Notes under the pieces: generated by a model
Told to the model about the DNA's origin: nothing
Databases searched by the model: none
The model's input: only the letters and a program-made list of their open reading frames with translations
Made by a program: the position numbers and the translations under genes
Shown: piece after piece, positions 48,031 to 59,101 of the stretch
Position numbering within the stretch: position 1 is the stretch's first letter
How the letters are laid out: each line of letters begins with the position of its first letter
Assembly (NCBI GenBank): GCA_947499095.1
Contig: CANMMR010000001.1
Span: forward strand, 434,001-498,000
Source of the DNA: an uncultured Erythrobacter sp.
GTDB taxonomy: Bacteria > Pseudomonadota > Alphaproteobacteria > Sphingomonadales > Sphingomonadaceae
Direction of reading: 5' to 3'
DNA length: 64,000 bases

Positions 48031-48789
48031 ATGAAGACGATTTGCGTAACCGGAGCGGGCGCGGGTATCGGCCGGGCAACCCTGATGCATTTTCACGGCG
48101 CCGGCTGGCGCGTCATCGGCGTCGACAAGGATGCCGAAGCGCTGGCCGAACTGCGGTCAGCCCTGCCACGCGATACTGCATTGTTGTTGACGTGCGATGT
48201 CGGCAGTGAAGCCGATGTGACGCGAAGCTTCGCGCGGATCGAGGAATGGCTCGACGGCGCTGCGCTCGACTGCCTCGTCAACAATGCCGGGATCGCCGAT
48301 CCCTATTGCGGACCGCTGGAAGATCTTGCGCTCTCCGACTGGCAGGCCTGGATTGATGCGAGCCTGACCGCTGCCTTCCTGTGCAGCCGCGCGGCCGTGC
48401 CGCTGCTCCGTCGCGCCGAAAGCGGGGCGAGCATCGCCAATATCTCCAGCACGCGCGCCGTGATGAGCGAGCCCGAATGCTTCGCCTATGCCTCTGCCAA
48501 GGGCGGGCTCGACGCACTGACTCATGCAATGGCAGTTTCGCTCGGCCCCGATATTCGCGTCAACGCCATCCGCCCCGGCTGGATCGAGACGGGACCATGG
48601 CAGAAGACCGGCGAAGGACGCGAAGCGAACCACCGCGACAAGGACTGCGACCAGCATCCCGCCGGACGTGTCGGCACGCCGCAGGACATCGCCGACGCCA
48701 TCGAATACCTTCATGGCGCAAGCTTCGTCACCGGCCAACACATTAATGTCGATGGTGGCATGACCTGCAAGATGATCTACGAAGGCTGA
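48031..48789 (+). CDS. SDR family oxidoreductase
   Basis: MKTICVTGAGAGIGRATLMHFHGAGWRVIGVDKD...LVNNAGIADPYCGP...YASAKGGLDALTHAMAVSLGPDIRVNAIRPGWI. Confidence 0.9.
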   Translation: MKTICVTGAGAGIGRATLMHFHGAGWRVIGVDKDAEALAELRSALPRDTALLLTCDVGSEADVTRSFARIEEWLDGAALDCLVNNAGIADPYCGPLEDLALSDWQAWIDASLTAAFLCSRAAVPLLRRAESGASIANISSTRAVMSEPECFAYASAKGGLDALTHAMAVSLGPDIRVNAIRPGWIETGPWQKTGEGREANHRDKDCDQHPAGRVGTPQDIADAIEYLHGASFVTGQHINVDGGMTCKMIYEG

Positions 48790-48790
48790 C

Positions 48791-49543
48791 ATGGATTTGG
48801 AGGGCAGACTTCGCGGCAGGGTCGCGCTGGTAACCGGCGCGGCGCGCGGCATGGGGCTGGAGATCGCGCGGCGATTGGCAGCCGAAGGTGCGGCCGTCTG
48901 GCTCGGTGGGAGGGATGCAGAATCGCTCGCCGATGCAGTCGCGCATATCGACGGAGATGCCCGACCGCTGGTGTTCGACATCGACGATGAAGCCGGCTGC
49001 ATCGCCGCTCTGGCAGAGATCGAGGAAACCACCGGCCTCGACATCCTCGTCAACAATGCCGGAGCACGCGACCGGCGCGGGTTCGCCGAGATCGAGCGCG
49101 CCGACATGGAGCGGTTGCTCCGCACCAATCTCGTCGCGCCCTTCGATCTTGCGAGGCGCGTGGTGCCGCTGATGCGCGACCGAAGATATGGGCGCATCGT
49201 CAATATCACCTCCATCGCCAGCGAGATTGCGCGCGGCGATGCGTCCTATACGGCGAGCAAGGCGGGATTGGACGGCGTGACCCGCTCGCTCGCGGCGGAG
49301 GTCGGGCCGGACGGCATAACGGTAAACGCGGTCGCCCCGGGCTTCGTGCTGACCGAGGCGAATGCGGAATGGTTCGAAGGATCGCGCGACATCGCCGATC
49401 ACCTCGCGCGCCGCACGTCGCTCGGCCGTTGGGCCAAGCCCGAAGAGATTGCCGGGGCAGTGGCATTCCTGGCTTCGGAGGACGGATCCTATGTCACGGG
49501 CCACACGCTGATTGTCGACGGCGGTTACGTTACCCACTTCTGA
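48791..49543 (+). CDS. SDR family oxidoreductase
   Basis: GRVALVTGAARGMGLEIARRLAAEGAAVWLGGRD...LVNNAGARDRRGFAE...YTASKAGLDGVTRSLAAEVGPDGITVNAVAPGFVLT. Confidence 0.9.
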   Translation: MDLEGRLRGRVALVTGAARGMGLEIARRLAAEGAAVWLGGRDAESLADAVAHIDGDARPLVFDIDDEAGCIAALAEIEETTGLDILVNNAGARDRRGFAEIERADMERLLRTNLVAPFDLARRVVPLMRDRRYGRIVNITSIASEIARGDASYTASKAGLDGVTRSLAAEVGPDGITVNAVAPGFVLTEANAEWFEGSRDIADHLARRTSLGRWAKPEEIAGAVAFLASEDGSYVTGHTLIVDGGYVTHF

Positions 49544-49590
49544 CTGCGCTTGCATTTCCGCCTGGAATCGCTATTTGCGCGCCCTTCACC

Positions 49591-49648
49591 GACACGTGAA
49601 TCACCGCCGGTCTGGCCGAAAGGGCTGCCAGGGCTGGTCGGACGTGTC
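49591..49648 (+). promoter_or_regulatory. Putative structured leader upstream of rpmI-rplT
   Basis: gacacgt (49591-49597) pairs with acgtgtc (49642-49648); inner ctggc/gccag pairing; lies 19 nt before the rpmI ATG. Confidence 0.35.
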
Positions 49649-49666
49649 TCTGCAAAGGAGATGAAA

Positions 49667-49870
49667 ATGCCCAAGTTGAAGACCAAGAGCGGTGTGAAGA
49701 AGCGCTTCAAGATCACCGCGACCGGCAAGGTAAAGCACGGCGTGGCCGGCAAGCGCCACCGCCTGATGAGCCACAATGCCAAGTACATCCGCCAGAATCG
49801 TGGCACCACCGTCCTGTCCGAAAACGACTGGAAAGCGGTGAAGAAGTGGGCCCCTTACGGCCTCGACTAA
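49667..49870 (+). CDS. rpmI: 50S ribosomal protein L35
   Basis: [67 protein letters not shown]. Confidence 0.97.
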   Translation: MPKLKTKSGVKKRFKITATGKVKHGVAGKRHRLMSHNAKYIRQNRGTTVLSENDWKAVKKWAPYGLD

Positions 49871-49902
49871 AGCCCGTCTGCGTTTTTTAGGAGTACAACA
49901 GC

Positions 49903-50262
49903 ATGCCACGTATCAAGCGCGGGGTTACCACCCGCACCAAGCACAAGCGGCTTCTGGACCAGGCCAAGGGCTATCGCGGTCGCCGCAAGAACACCATCCG
50001 CGTCGCGCGCCAGGCCGTCGAAAAGGCCGGCCAGTATGCCTATCGCGACCGCAAGGTTAAGAAGCGCAACTTCCGCGCCCTGTGGATCCAGCGTATCAAC
50101 GCTGCGGTCCGCGCCGAAGGCCTGACTTATTCGCAGTTCATGCACGGCACCAAGCTGGCCGGCATCGAGCTGGACCGCAAAGTCATGGCCGATCTCGCCA
50201 TGAACGAAGGCGCGGCCTTCAAGGCGATCATCGAACAAGCGAAGAAGGCACTGCCGGCTTAA
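49903..50262 (+). CDS. rplT: 50S ribosomal protein L20
   Basis: [70 protein letters not shown]. Confidence 0.98.
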   Translation: MPRIKRGVTTRTKHKRLLDQAKGYRGRRKNTIRVARQAVEKAGQYAYRDRKVKKRNFRALWIQRINAAVRAEGLTYSQFMHGTKLAGIELDRKVMADLAMNEGAAFKAIIEQAKKALPA

Positions 50263-50290
50263 TTCTTCGTTAGGCAGACGATTTTAAGAA

Positions 50291-50320
50291 AAAGGGCGTC
50301 CGATTGGGGCGCCCTTTTTT
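50291..50320 (+). terminator. Rho-independent terminator after rplT
   Basis: aaagggcg-tccgattgggg-cgccctttttt. Confidence 0.8.
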
Positions 50321-50379
50321 GTGCGTGACTTGTCGGATGCTCTCATGGCGCTACACTGGCCCTCGAAGGGGAGTGTCGA

Positions 50380-51249
50380 GTGGCCGACGGTAGCCCGATC
50401 GACGTGAGGTTTTTCACCGCGCCTGCGGACCTCGCTCCGTGTTTTACGACTATCTATCACATGACCGTCGATCTTCCGCGCGGCGAACGAATGGTCGATA
50501 TGCTGCTGCCCGAGTGGGCGAACATGCGCTTCTTCAGCGATATGGCTGCGGGACCGGACACGGCTTCGCTGCTGACCGCCGGGGCGCAGCGCTTCCAAGC
50601 GACCGGGCCGAGCGCGCAGCCCACCCGCTTCGAGATCGGGCAGAGCCGCATGTGGGGCATGGGCCTCAGCCCGCTTGGCTGGGCGCGCTTCGTAGGCGAA
50701 GAGGCGGCGAATTATGTAAATGTGGTTTTCGACGGAGAGGCGGAGGAGGCGTTTGCTGGCCTCACCAGGCTTTGCGAGAAGCTATGCCAAAACGAAGCCG
50801 ATCTCGACCGCCAATTCGAGTCTGCCATTGCGGAGTTGCGTGAGGCAGCCCCCATGCCGAAGGACGCTGACAGGATCGTCGCTGTCCAGAATGCGATGGG
50901 CGACCCCTACCTCACCCATGTCGAAGATTTTGCTAGCAGGCTGGCCCTTTCGAAGCGCACGCTGGAGCGGTTGTGCAAGCGCCATTTCGGCTTCAGCCCC
51001 AGTGTCCTCCTGCGGCGCCAGCGCTTGGTGCGCACTTTGGGCGCCTTTCTCACCGAACCCGGAAGCTGGACCTCGGTGATTGATCGGCATTATCACGACC
51101 AAGCGCATTTCGTTCATGAATTCAGATCGTTCATGGGCATGAGCCCCAGCGAGTATGCTGCCATGCCGCACCCCGTACTCGGTGCCTTTGCTGCAGAAAG
51201 ACGCAGGGTCTGGGGATCGCCAGTCCAAACCCTGGACAGGCAGGGATAG
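50380..51249 (+). CDS. AraC-family transcriptional regulator
   Basis: SKRTLERLCKRHFGFSPSVLLRRQRLVRTLGAFL...DQAHFVHEFRSFMGMSPSEYAAM; GTG start with AAGGGGAG upstream. Confidence 0.87.
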   Translation: MADGSPIDVRFFTAPADLAPCFTTIYHMTVDLPRGERMVDMLLPEWANMRFFSDMAAGPDTASLLTAGAQRFQATGPSAQPTRFEIGQSRMWGMGLSPLGWARFVGEEAANYVNVVFDGEAEEAFAGLTRLCEKLCQNEADLDRQFESAIAELREAAPMPKDADRIVAVQNAMGDPYLTHVEDFASRLALSKRTLERLCKRHFGFSPSVLLRRQRLVRTLGAFLTEPGSWTSVIDRHYHDQAHFVHEFRSFMGMSPSEYAAMPHPVLGAFAAERRRVWGSPVQTLDRQG

Positions 51250-51406
51250 TTACTCGCAAATCGAGCTTTTGTAATTCATCTCAACGATGCGAGTTCTGAA
51301 CTCACGTTCTGCAGATCGACGCCAGCAGTTGTGCGGGCCCAATCGCTCAGCCTGAGCGTTGATCCCTCAAGTCGCTTCAATCGACTTACCGGACCGAAAG
51401 GACTTT

Positions 51407-52330
51407 ATGTCGCGACCGCCGCTACCGATCGCCGAATACAATTCGGAAAAGCTGCGCTTGCGGCTGGTCGCGCCGGCCAGCGATCTTGCGCCGTATCTCT
51501 CGGGCTATTACCGAACCGAAGTGGCAGAGGGTGCCACGGTCGAAGACTGGCTGCCTCCCGAAGAAGCCAATCTGCGGACAGGCGAGGCGGAGCATTATCA
51601 GGCCGCCATCGGAAACGAGCTCATGCGCGACGTGCCGCCGGCGATCATCTCGGGGCCGACGGACCGGGTCACTCGGTTGCGGATCACCCATGGCAAGTTC
51701 TGGGGCATTGGCCTCACGCCCGCAGGCTGGTCGCGGCTGATCGGCTTACCTGCAAACGAATCTGCCAACCGCTTCATCGATATCGGTGTTTCGGGCGCGC
51801 CTGCTTCCTTGGAGCCCATGCTTCACGAGCTACGGGAAATAGGCGACGACCTCGAAAGCGCAGCGAACTTGATCAACGCAACCTTGCGCAGCGTCCTGGA
51901 ACCCGACGCCGCGAACGAGCAGACCATCCAGGCCGTGCATCGCGAGCTGGTTTCCGAAGACCATTACGCAGTGGCTCCGCTGGCCGAGGCAGCAGGCATG
52001 AACCCGCGCACGTTGGCCCGCTTCTGCCAGCGCCATTTCGGTTTCGTCCCGCGTAGCCTGCTCAGGCGGCAGCGCTTCCTGCGCAGTCTCGCCCAATACA
52101 TGCTCGACCCTTCCATGCGCTGGATCAATTCGCTGGACTCGTATTATTGGGACCAGGCCCACTTCATTCGCGATTTCCGGGCGACCATGGGCATGACGCC
52201 GAGCGAATATGCCAGGCGCCCGCATCCGATCGTCAAAGCAGCAGTAACGGTCATTCATCAAGGCGGCGGCGTGGCGATGCAGGCGCTCTATCACCCGGAC
52301 CATGCGCAGGCGGCACAAACTGGGCTTTAG
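51407..52330 (+). CDS. AraC-family transcriptional regulator (paralogue of the preceding gene)
   Basis: [34 protein letters not shown]...[27 protein letters not shown]. Confidence 0.87.
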   Translation: MSRPPLPIAEYNSEKLRLRLVAPASDLAPYLSGYYRTEVAEGATVEDWLPPEEANLRTGEAEHYQAAIGNELMRDVPPAIISGPTDRVTRLRITHGKFWGIGLTPAGWSRLIGLPANESANRFIDIGVSGAPASLEPMLHELREIGDDLESAANLINATLRSVLEPDAANEQTIQAVHRELVSEDHYAVAPLAEAAGMNPRTLARFCQRHFGFVPRSLLRRQRFLRSLAQYMLDPSMRWINSLDSYYWDQAHFIRDFRATMGMTPSEYARRPHPIVKAAVTVIHQGGGVAMQALYHPDHAQAAQTGL

Positions 52331-52382
52331 CATTCGGACGGTTGCCGCTAGAGGCTGCGCGCAGGACACAGCCGAGGAACCA

Positions 52383-53483
52383 ATGACCGATTTGGCAACT
52401 ATGCGCGACACTGCGCTCGCGCGTATCGAAGACGCTGGCGATGCCGCCGCACTCGAGGCTTTGCGCGTGGAATTCCTCGGCAAGCAAGGATCGATCTCGG
52501 GCCTGATGAAGACGCTCGGCAAGATGACGCCGGAAGAGCGCCAGACCGAAGCGCCGAAGATACAGGGCCTCCGCGGCGACGTGGCCGATGCGATCGCTGC
52601 CAAGAAAGAGCAGCTCGACGAGGCCGAGCTGGAAGCGCGGCTGGCGAGTGAGGTGCTCGATCTGACGCTGCCTGGACCCGCAACGCCTAGGGGTTCGGTC
52701 CACCCCGTAAGCCAGGTGATGGACGAGCTGGCGGAGATTTTTGCGGACCTCGGCTTTACCGTCGCGACCGGGCCGGAGATCGAAGACGACTGGCACAATT
52801 TCACCGCGCTCAACATGGCGGAAACGCACCCCGCGCGCGCGATGCATGATACCTTCTATTTCCCGGATGTGGACAGCGAGGGTCGCCGTATGCTGCTCCG
52901 GACTCACACGAGCCCGGTCCAGATCCGCTCCATGGCCGAGCAGGGCGCGCCGATCCGCATCATCGCGCCCGGCCGCGTCTATCGCAGCGACAGCGACGCG
53001 ACGCACACGCCTATGTTCCATCAGGTGGAAGGCCTCGTGATCGACAAGGGCATCCACCTCGGCCATTTGAAATGGACGCTGGAGACGTTCCTTGGGGCCT
53101 TCTTCGAGCGCGACGATATCGTGCTCCGTCTGCGCCCGAGCTATTTCCCCTTCACCGAACCTTCGGTCGAGGTCGATGTAGGGTGGCAGGACGTGAACGG
53201 CCGCCGCGTTCTGGGCGGTGACGGCGATGCGCCCGGCCACGGCTGGATGGAGCTGCTCGGCAGCGGCATGGTCAATCGCCGTGTGCTGGAGTTCGCAGGC
53301 GTCGATCCGGACGTCTATTCGGGCTTCGCCTGGGGCCTCGGCGTGGACCGCCTCGCGATGCTCAAATACGGCATGGACGATCTGCGCGCCTTCTTCGACG
53401 GCGATTATCGCTGGGCGGAGCATTACGGCTTCTCGCCCTTCGATCAGCCCACCCTGTCTGCCGGCGTAGGAGCGCGCGCATGA
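52383..53483 (+). CDS. pheS: Phenylalanine--tRNA ligase subunit alpha
   Basis: [19 protein letters not shown]...[36 protein letters not shown]...[28 protein letters not shown]. Confidence 0.97.
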   Translation: MTDLATMRDTALARIEDAGDAAALEALRVEFLGKQGSISGLMKTLGKMTPEERQTEAPKIQGLRGDVADAIAAKKEQLDEAELEARLASEVLDLTLPGPATPRGSVHPVSQVMDELAEIFADLGFTVATGPEIEDDWHNFTALNMAETHPARAMHDTFYFPDVDSEGRRMLLRTHTSPVQIRSMAEQGAPIRIIAPGRVYRSDSDATHTPMFHQVEGLVIDKGIHLGHLKWTLETFLGAFFERDDIVLRLRPSYFPFTEPSVEVDVGWQDVNGRRVLGGDGDAPGHGWMELLGSGMVNRRVLEFAGVDPDVYSGFAWGLGVDRLAMLKYGMDDLRAFFDGDYRWAEHYGFSPFDQPTLSAGVGARA

Positions 53484-55873
53484 AGTTCTCGCTCGAATGG
53501 CTGAAGCATTTCCTCGACACCGATGCCTCGGTGGCGGAGATCGCGGCTGCGCTGAACCGGATCGGCCACGAGGTCGAGGGGATCGAGGACCCGGCGGACA
53601 GGCTCGTCGGCTTTCGCGTTGCGAAGGTGCTGACGGCCAAAAAGCATCCCGACGCCGACAAGCTGCAGGTGCTCAGCGTCGACACCGGAGACGGCCAGCC
53701 GCTCCAGGTCGTATGCGGGGCGCCCAATGCGCGTGCGGGCATGAAGGGTGTGCTCGGCCTGCCCGGCGCGGTGGTCCCCGCGAACGGCATGGAATTGCGC
53801 AAGAGCGCGATCCGCGGCGTCGAAAGCAACGGCATGATGTGCTCGGTGCGCGAACTCGAACTCGGCGACGAGCATGACGGGATCATCGAACTGCCAGAGG
53901 ACGCGCCGGTCGGGGAGAGCTTCGCCGACTATAGCGACGCCTCGCCGGTGTTCGACGTGGCGATCACCCCCAACCGCCCCGATTGCATGGGTGTGATGGG
54001 CATCGCACGCGATCTGGCGGCGGCGGGACTCGGCAAGTTCAAGCCGGTCGAGGTGCCGAGTATTGCTGGCGAGGACGTGTGCCCGGTCGACATGCGCACT
54101 GACGATCCGGAAGGCTGCCCGGCGTTCTATGGCCGCGTAATCCGCGGCGTCGACAACACCAAACCATCGCCGCAATGGATGCAGCGTCGCCTGAAGGCCG
54201 CGGGTCAGCGACCAATCAGCGCGCTGGTCGACTGCACGAACTACCTCATGCTCGCCTGCGGGCGTCCCGCGCACGTTTACGATGTCGCCAAGCTGTCAGG
54301 TCCTGTCGTCGCGCGCCGCGCGCAGGATGGCGAGACGATAGAGGCGCTGAACGAGAAGACCTACACGCTCGACGACAGCATGACCGTGATTGCCGACGAT
54401 GCCGGGGTCCACGACATCGGCGGGATCATGGGCGGCGAGCATTCGGGCGCGAGCGAAGGCACGACCGACGTATTGCTCGAGATCGCCTATTTCGATCCCG
54501 AGCGCATCGGCGTGACGGGTCGCAAACTGGGCCTCGCGTCGGACGCGCGTACGCGGTTCGAGCGCGGCGTCGATCCCACGTTTCTGGATGAGGGTCTTGC
54601 ACTGCTGACCGACCTGATCGTGCAGACCTGCGGCGGCACGCCGACCGAGGTGATCCGCGCCGGAAAGCCGCCGGTGGAGCCGATGGTCGTGCCGTTCGAT
54701 CCCGCACTGACTCTGCGACTGGGTGGTGTCGAGGTGGCCGAGGACGAGCAGCGCCGCATTCTGACCGAACTCGACTTCGCGGTGGGCCCCGACTGGCAGG
54801 TCACCTGCCCGCCGCGCCGCCACGACATCGAAGGCCCTGCCGATCTGATCGAGGAAGTGGTGCGCATCCACGGGCTCGACAAAGTTGAGAGCGTGGCCCT
54901 GCCGCGTGCCGACGGGGTTGCACAACCGACCGCTTCGCCGCAGCAGAAGCTTGAGCGCAAGCTGCGCCGCGCGGCTGCTGCGCGCGGACTGAACGAGGCG
55001 GTGACCTGGTCCTTCCTTCCCACCGCCGACGCCGAGCATTTCGCGGACGGAGCGCAGTTGTGGGTGCTCGACAATCCGATCAGCGAGGACATGAAAGCCA
55101 TGCGTCCCTCGCTCATCCCCGGCCTTCTCGCTGCGGCCAAGCGCAATGCCGATCGCGGCGCGCCGGGCACGCGCCTGTTCGAAATCGGCCGTCGCTATTT
55201 CCGCAGCAAGGGCGGCGCGAGCGACGAAAGGCCGACGCTTGGCGTAGTGCTCGCGGGCGAGAAGACCCCGCGCGGCTGGGCGCAGGGCAAGGCTACCGAC
55301 TTCGACGCCTACAACGCCAAGGCCGAAGCGCTCGCCCTGCTGGAAGCTGCCGGTGCGCCGGTCGACAATCTGATGGTCATGGGTGAGGCTGGCGACCAGT
55401 TCCACCCCGGCCAGTCCGCCACGCTGCGGCTCGGCCCGAAAAACGTGCTGGCTCGTTTCGGCGCGCTGCATCCGAAGACGCTCAAGGCCTTCGACGTCGA
55501 CGGCCCGGTCGTCGCGGTCGAGATTTTCCTCGATTCGATCCCGGCGAAGAAGGGCGGAAGCGGTTTCGCGCGGCCGACCTATACGCCGCCCGCACTACAG
55601 GCGATCACGCGCGACTTCGCGTTCCTCGTCCCCGCCGATCTCGCCGCCGCCGACTTGGTGCGCGCGGTGAAGGGTGCCGATAAACAAGCGATCGTTTCGG
55701 CCCGCGTGTTCGACGTCTTCGCCGGGCAGGGTGTCCCCGAAGGCAAGAAGTCGGTGGCGGTCGAAATCGTGCTCCAGCCGGGCGAGAAGAGCTTTACCGA
55801 CGAGGAGATCAAGGCGATCTCGGACAAGGTAGTGGCCGCTGCCGCCAAGCAGGGCGCGGAGTTGCGCGGATGA
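53480..55873 (+). CDS. pheT: Phenylalanine--tRNA ligase subunit beta
   Basis: [39 protein letters not shown]...[17 protein letters not shown]3/B4, B5 and anticodon-binding domains. Confidence 0.97.
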   Translation: MKFSLEWLKHFLDTDASVAEIAAALNRIGHEVEGIEDPADRLVGFRVAKVLTAKKHPDADKLQVLSVDTGDGQPLQVVCGAPNARAGMKGVLGLPGAVVPANGMELRKSAIRGVESNGMMCSVRELELGDEHDGIIELPEDAPVGESFADYSDASPVFDVAITPNRPDCMGVMGIARDLAAAGLGKFKPVEVPSIAGEDVCPVDMRTDDPEGCPAFYGRVIRGVDNTKPSPQWMQRRLKAAGQRPISALVDCTNYLMLACGRPAHVYDVAKLSGPVVARRAQDGETIEALNEKTYTLDDSMTVIADDAGVHDIGGIMGGEHSGASEGTTDVLLEIAYFDPERIGVTGRKLGLASDARTRFERGVDPTFLDEGLALLTDLIVQTCGGTPTEVIRAGKPPVEPMVVPFDPALTLRLGGVEVAEDEQRRILTELDFAVGPDWQVTCPPRRHDIEGPADLIEEVVRIHGLDKVESVALPRADGVAQPTASPQQKLERKLRRAAAARGLNEAVTWSFLPTADAEHFADGAQLWVLDNPISEDMKAMRPSLIPGLLAAAKRNADRGAPGTRLFEIGRRYFRSKGGASDERPTLGVVLAGEKTPRGWAQGKATDFDAYNAKAEALALLEAAGAPVDNLMVMGEAGDQFHPGQSATLRLGPKNVLARFGALHPKTLKAFDVDGPVVAVEIFLDSIPAKKGGSGFARPTYTPPALQAITRDFAFLVPADLAAADLVRAVKGADKQAIVSARVFDVFAGQGVPEGKKSVAVEIVLQPGEKSFTDEEIKAISDKVVAAAAKQGAELRG

Positions 55874-56616
55874 GCAAGACTGCTTTCGTTACCGGGGCTA
55901 CCGCAGGAATTGGCAAGGCGACCGTTCGTGCGCTGGTCGACAAGGGCTGGCGCTGCGTGGCGACGGGACGCCGCAAGGAACGGCTCGATGCGCTGGTAGC
56001 GGAACTGGGGGCGGACAAGGTCCATCCCTGCGTCTTCGATGTGCGCGACGAGGCGGCGATGGATGCCGCCATTGCTGGCCTGCCCGAGGACTTCGCCGGC
56101 ATCGACCTGCTCGTAAACAATGCCGGTCTCGCGCAGGGCCTCTCTCCCGCGCACGAGGCGGACCTCGACGACTGGCAGACCATGATCGACACCAATGTGA
56201 CGGCCATGGTCAAGCTGACGCGCAAGTTGCTGCCCGTTCTGATCGAGCGCAAGGGCGCGATCATCGCGATCGGCTCGGTCGCCGGGAGCTATGTCTATCC
56301 GGGCGGCAATGTCTATGCAGGCTCCAAGGCCTTCGCCAACCATTTCACGCTGGCCCTGCGCGCCGACCTTCACGGCACGGGCGTGCGCGTGACCAGCATC
56401 GAGCCGGGCATGGTCGAGACCGAGTTCACGCTCGTGCGCACCGGCAGCCAGCAGGCGAGCGACGATCTCTATCGAGGGTCCGACCCGATGACCGGCGAAG
56501 ACATCGCCAGCACCATCCTGTGGGTCGCCGAACTGCCGCCGCACCTCAATATCAACCGTATCGAACTGATGCCGGTGAGCCAGGATTTTGCCGGCTTCCG
56601 CGTTGCCCGCGACTGA
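55870..56616 (+). CDS. SDR family NAD(P)-dependent oxidoreductase (YdfG/serine dehydrogenase-like)
   Basis: [42 protein letters not shown]...LVNNAGLAQGLSPAHEADLDDWQTMIDTNV. Confidence 0.88.
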   Translation: MSKTAFVTGATAGIGKATVRALVDKGWRCVATGRRKERLDALVAELGADKVHPCVFDVRDEAAMDAAIAGLPEDFAGIDLLVNNAGLAQGLSPAHEADLDDWQTMIDTNVTAMVKLTRKLLPVLIERKGAIIAIGSVAGSYVYPGGNVYAGSKAFANHFTLALRADLHGTGVRVTSIEPGMVETEFTLVRTGSQQASDDLYRGSDPMTGEDIASTILWVAELPPHLNINRIELMPVSQDFAGFRVARD

Positions 56617-56623
56617 GTATTCC

Positions 56624-58159
56624 ATGATTTCCAATCGCCGTACATTTGCGATCATTTCGCACCCCGACGCGGGTAAGACGACGCTCACCGAAAAGCTGCT
56701 GCTGCAGGGCGGGGCGATCCACCTTGCGGGCGAGGTGAAGGCGCGCGGTGCGGCGCGGCGGGCGCGGTCGGACTGGATGAAGATCGAGCAGCAGCGCGGC
56801 ATCTCGGTCACGTCCAGCGTGATGACCTTCGAGAAGGAGATCGACGGCGAAACGATCACCTTCAACCTGCTCGACACGCCGGGGCACGAGGATTTCTCGG
56901 AAGATACCTACCGCACACTGACCGCAGTCGATTCCGCCGTCATGGTGATCGACGTCGCCAAGGGGATCGAGAGCCAGACGCGCAAGCTGTTCGAGGTCTG
57001 CCGCCTGCGCAACGTGCCGATCATAACCTTCGTCAACAAGGTCGACCGCGAGGGGCGGCCGCTGTTCGAGATTCTCGACGAGGTGGCCGATGCGCTGGCG
57101 CTCGACGTCAGCCCGCAGAACGCGCCGCTCGGCATGGGCGGGCTGTTCACCGGGGTGCTCGATTTCGCCACCGACACGGTGACGCGGCCCGAAGGCGGGA
57201 GCAAGGAGTTCCTCGGCAAGCGCGAGCCGCTGGGCGATCTGCCCGACGAGCTGGAGGAAGAGATCGAGCTCACCAAAATCGGCTATCCCGAGTTCGACCT
57301 CGAAGCCTATCGCAATGGCGACCTCACGCCGGTCTTCTTCGGCTCCGCGCTCAAGAATTTCGGGGTCGAGGAGCTCATCGAGGCAATCGCCAAATGGGCC
57401 CCGCCGCCGCGCCCGCAGCCCGCCGGCGAAGAGCAGATCAGCCCGGAGCGCGAAGAGGTCACCGGCTTCATCTTCAAGGTGCAGGCCAATATGGACCCCA
57501 ACCACCGCGACCGGATCGCCTTCATGCGACAAGTCTCGGGCACCTTCAAGCGCGGGATGAAGCTGACACCGAGCGGGCTCGGCAAGCCCATCGCGGTTCA
57601 CTCACCGATCCTGTTCTTCGCGCAGGACCGGGAAATTGCCGACACGGCCTTCGCGGGCGACATAATCGGCATCCCCAACCACGGCACGCTGCGGGTCGGC
57701 GATACGCTATCGGAAAAGAACGATGTGCGCTTCACCGGTCTGCCGAACTTCGCGCCCGAGATCCTGCGCCGTGTCGTGCTGGCCGATCCGACCAAGACGA
57801 AGCAGCTGCGCAAGGCCCTCGACGATTTATCCGAGGAAGGCGTTATCCAGGTCTTCTACCCCGAGCTCGGCGCGCAGCACATCGTCGGCGTGGTCGGCCA
57901 GTTGCAGCTGGAAGTGCTGATTTCGCGCATGGAGGCGGAGTACAAGGTGAAGGCCAATCTCGAGCCTTCGCCTTTCGCTACGGCACGCTGGGTCAAAGGC
58001 GACGAGAAGGCTATGGATGAATTCGAGAAGTTCAACCGCGCCAATCTCGCCCGCGACCGCGATGGCGATCTGGTCTTCATGGCCAAGAGCCCGTGGGACG
58101 TGAACTATCAGGAAGAGAAGAACCCGGACCTGACCTTCTCCGCCACGAAGGAGCGTTGA
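56624..58159 (+). CDS. prfC: Peptide chain release factor 3
   Basis: RRTFAIISHPDAGKTTLTEKLLLQGGAIHLAGEVKARGAARRARSDWMKIEQQRGISVTSSVMTFE. Confidence 0.95.
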   Translation: MISNRRTFAIISHPDAGKTTLTEKLLLQGGAIHLAGEVKARGAARRARSDWMKIEQQRGISVTSSVMTFEKEIDGETITFNLLDTPGHEDFSEDTYRTLTAVDSAVMVIDVAKGIESQTRKLFEVCRLRNVPIITFVNKVDREGRPLFEILDEVADALALDVSPQNAPLGMGGLFTGVLDFATDTVTRPEGGSKEFLGKREPLGDLPDELEEEIELTKIGYPEFDLEAYRNGDLTPVFFGSALKNFGVEELIEAIAKWAPPPRPQPAGEEQISPEREEVTGFIFKVQANMDPNHRDRIAFMRQVSGTFKRGMKLTPSGLGKPIAVHSPILFFAQDREIADTAFAGDIIGIPNHGTLRVGDTLSEKNDVRFTGLPNFAPEILRRVVLADPTKTKQLRKALDDLSEEGVIQVFYPELGAQHIVGVVGQLQLEVLISRMEAEYKVKANLEPSPFATARWVKGDEKAMDEFEKFNRANLARDRDGDLVFMAKSPWDVNYQEEKNPDLTFSATKER

Positions 58160-58196
58160 GGTTGAAACTGTGCGGGGCTTGTCGCAAAGCCCGCAC

Positions 58197-59066
58197 ATGA
58201 CCATTCCCGGCCCGACCTCCCAGACCTTCATTTCGCAGCGCCTGCGCCTCAACTATCTCGACTGGGGCAATCGCGGAAAGCCGCCGCTCGTGCTGGTCCA
58301 CGGCGGCCGCGACCATGCGCGCAGCTGGGACTGGGTGGCGGAAGAACTATGCAAGGACTGGCACGTCGTCGCGATGGACCACCGCGGCCATGGCGATTCC
58401 GACTGGGTTTCGGACGGCAACTACTCCGCCAGCGACATGGTTTACGACCTTGCGCAGCTGGTCCACCAGCTCGGCGTCGGGCCTGTGACCATCGTCAGCC
58501 ACTCGATGGGCGGGAACGTCTCGCTGCGCTATGCGGGTACCTTTCCCGACATGGTCACAAAGATCGTCGCCATCGAAGGACTCGGCCCCAGCCCCAAGCG
58601 GCAGGAGGAGATGCGCAGCAAGCCTTATCCAGAGCGCCTGAACGAATGGATCGGCAAGAAGCGCGCTGCGTCCGGACGCTCCCCGCGCAAATACGAAAGT
58701 ATCGAAGCCGCCTTCGCGCGGATGATCGAGGAAAACAGCTACCTCACCGAGAGCCAGGCGCGGCACCTCACCATCCACGGCGTCAACCGCAACGAGGATG
58801 GCACCTATAGCTGGAAGTTCGACCCGCACCTCAATGTCTGGCCGGTCGAGGACATCGCCGACGAGTTCCTCCACCAAACCTGGGCTGCAATCACTGCACC
58901 CACCCTGCTGCTTTATGGTGCCGACAGCTGGGCCTCGAACCCCGAAGGCGATGGGCGATTGGACCACTTCGCCAATGCCGAGGTGATCGAGTTCGAGAAT
59001 GCGGGGCACTGGCTCCACCACGACCAGTTCGACCGGTTCATGGCGACCCTCAAGGATTTCCTCTGA
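58197..59066 (+). CDS. Alpha/beta hydrolase
   Basis: PLVLVHGGRDHARSWDWVAEELCKDWHVVAMDHRGHGDSDW...VTIVSHSMGGNVSLRYAG. Confidence 0.9.
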   Translation: MTIPGPTSQTFISQRLRLNYLDWGNRGKPPLVLVHGGRDHARSWDWVAEELCKDWHVVAMDHRGHGDSDWVSDGNYSASDMVYDLAQLVHQLGVGPVTIVSHSMGGNVSLRYAGTFPDMVTKIVAIEGLGPSPKRQEEMRSKPYPERLNEWIGKKRAASGRSPRKYESIEAAFARMIEENSYLTESQARHLTIHGVNRNEDGTYSWKFDPHLNVWPVEDIADEFLHQTWAAITAPTLLLYGADSWASNPEGDGRLDHFANAEVIEFENAGHWLHHDQFDRFMATLKDFL

Positions 59067-59101
59067 CGATGGCACCATCGCAGCACCGTTTGCGTTGATC
59101 G

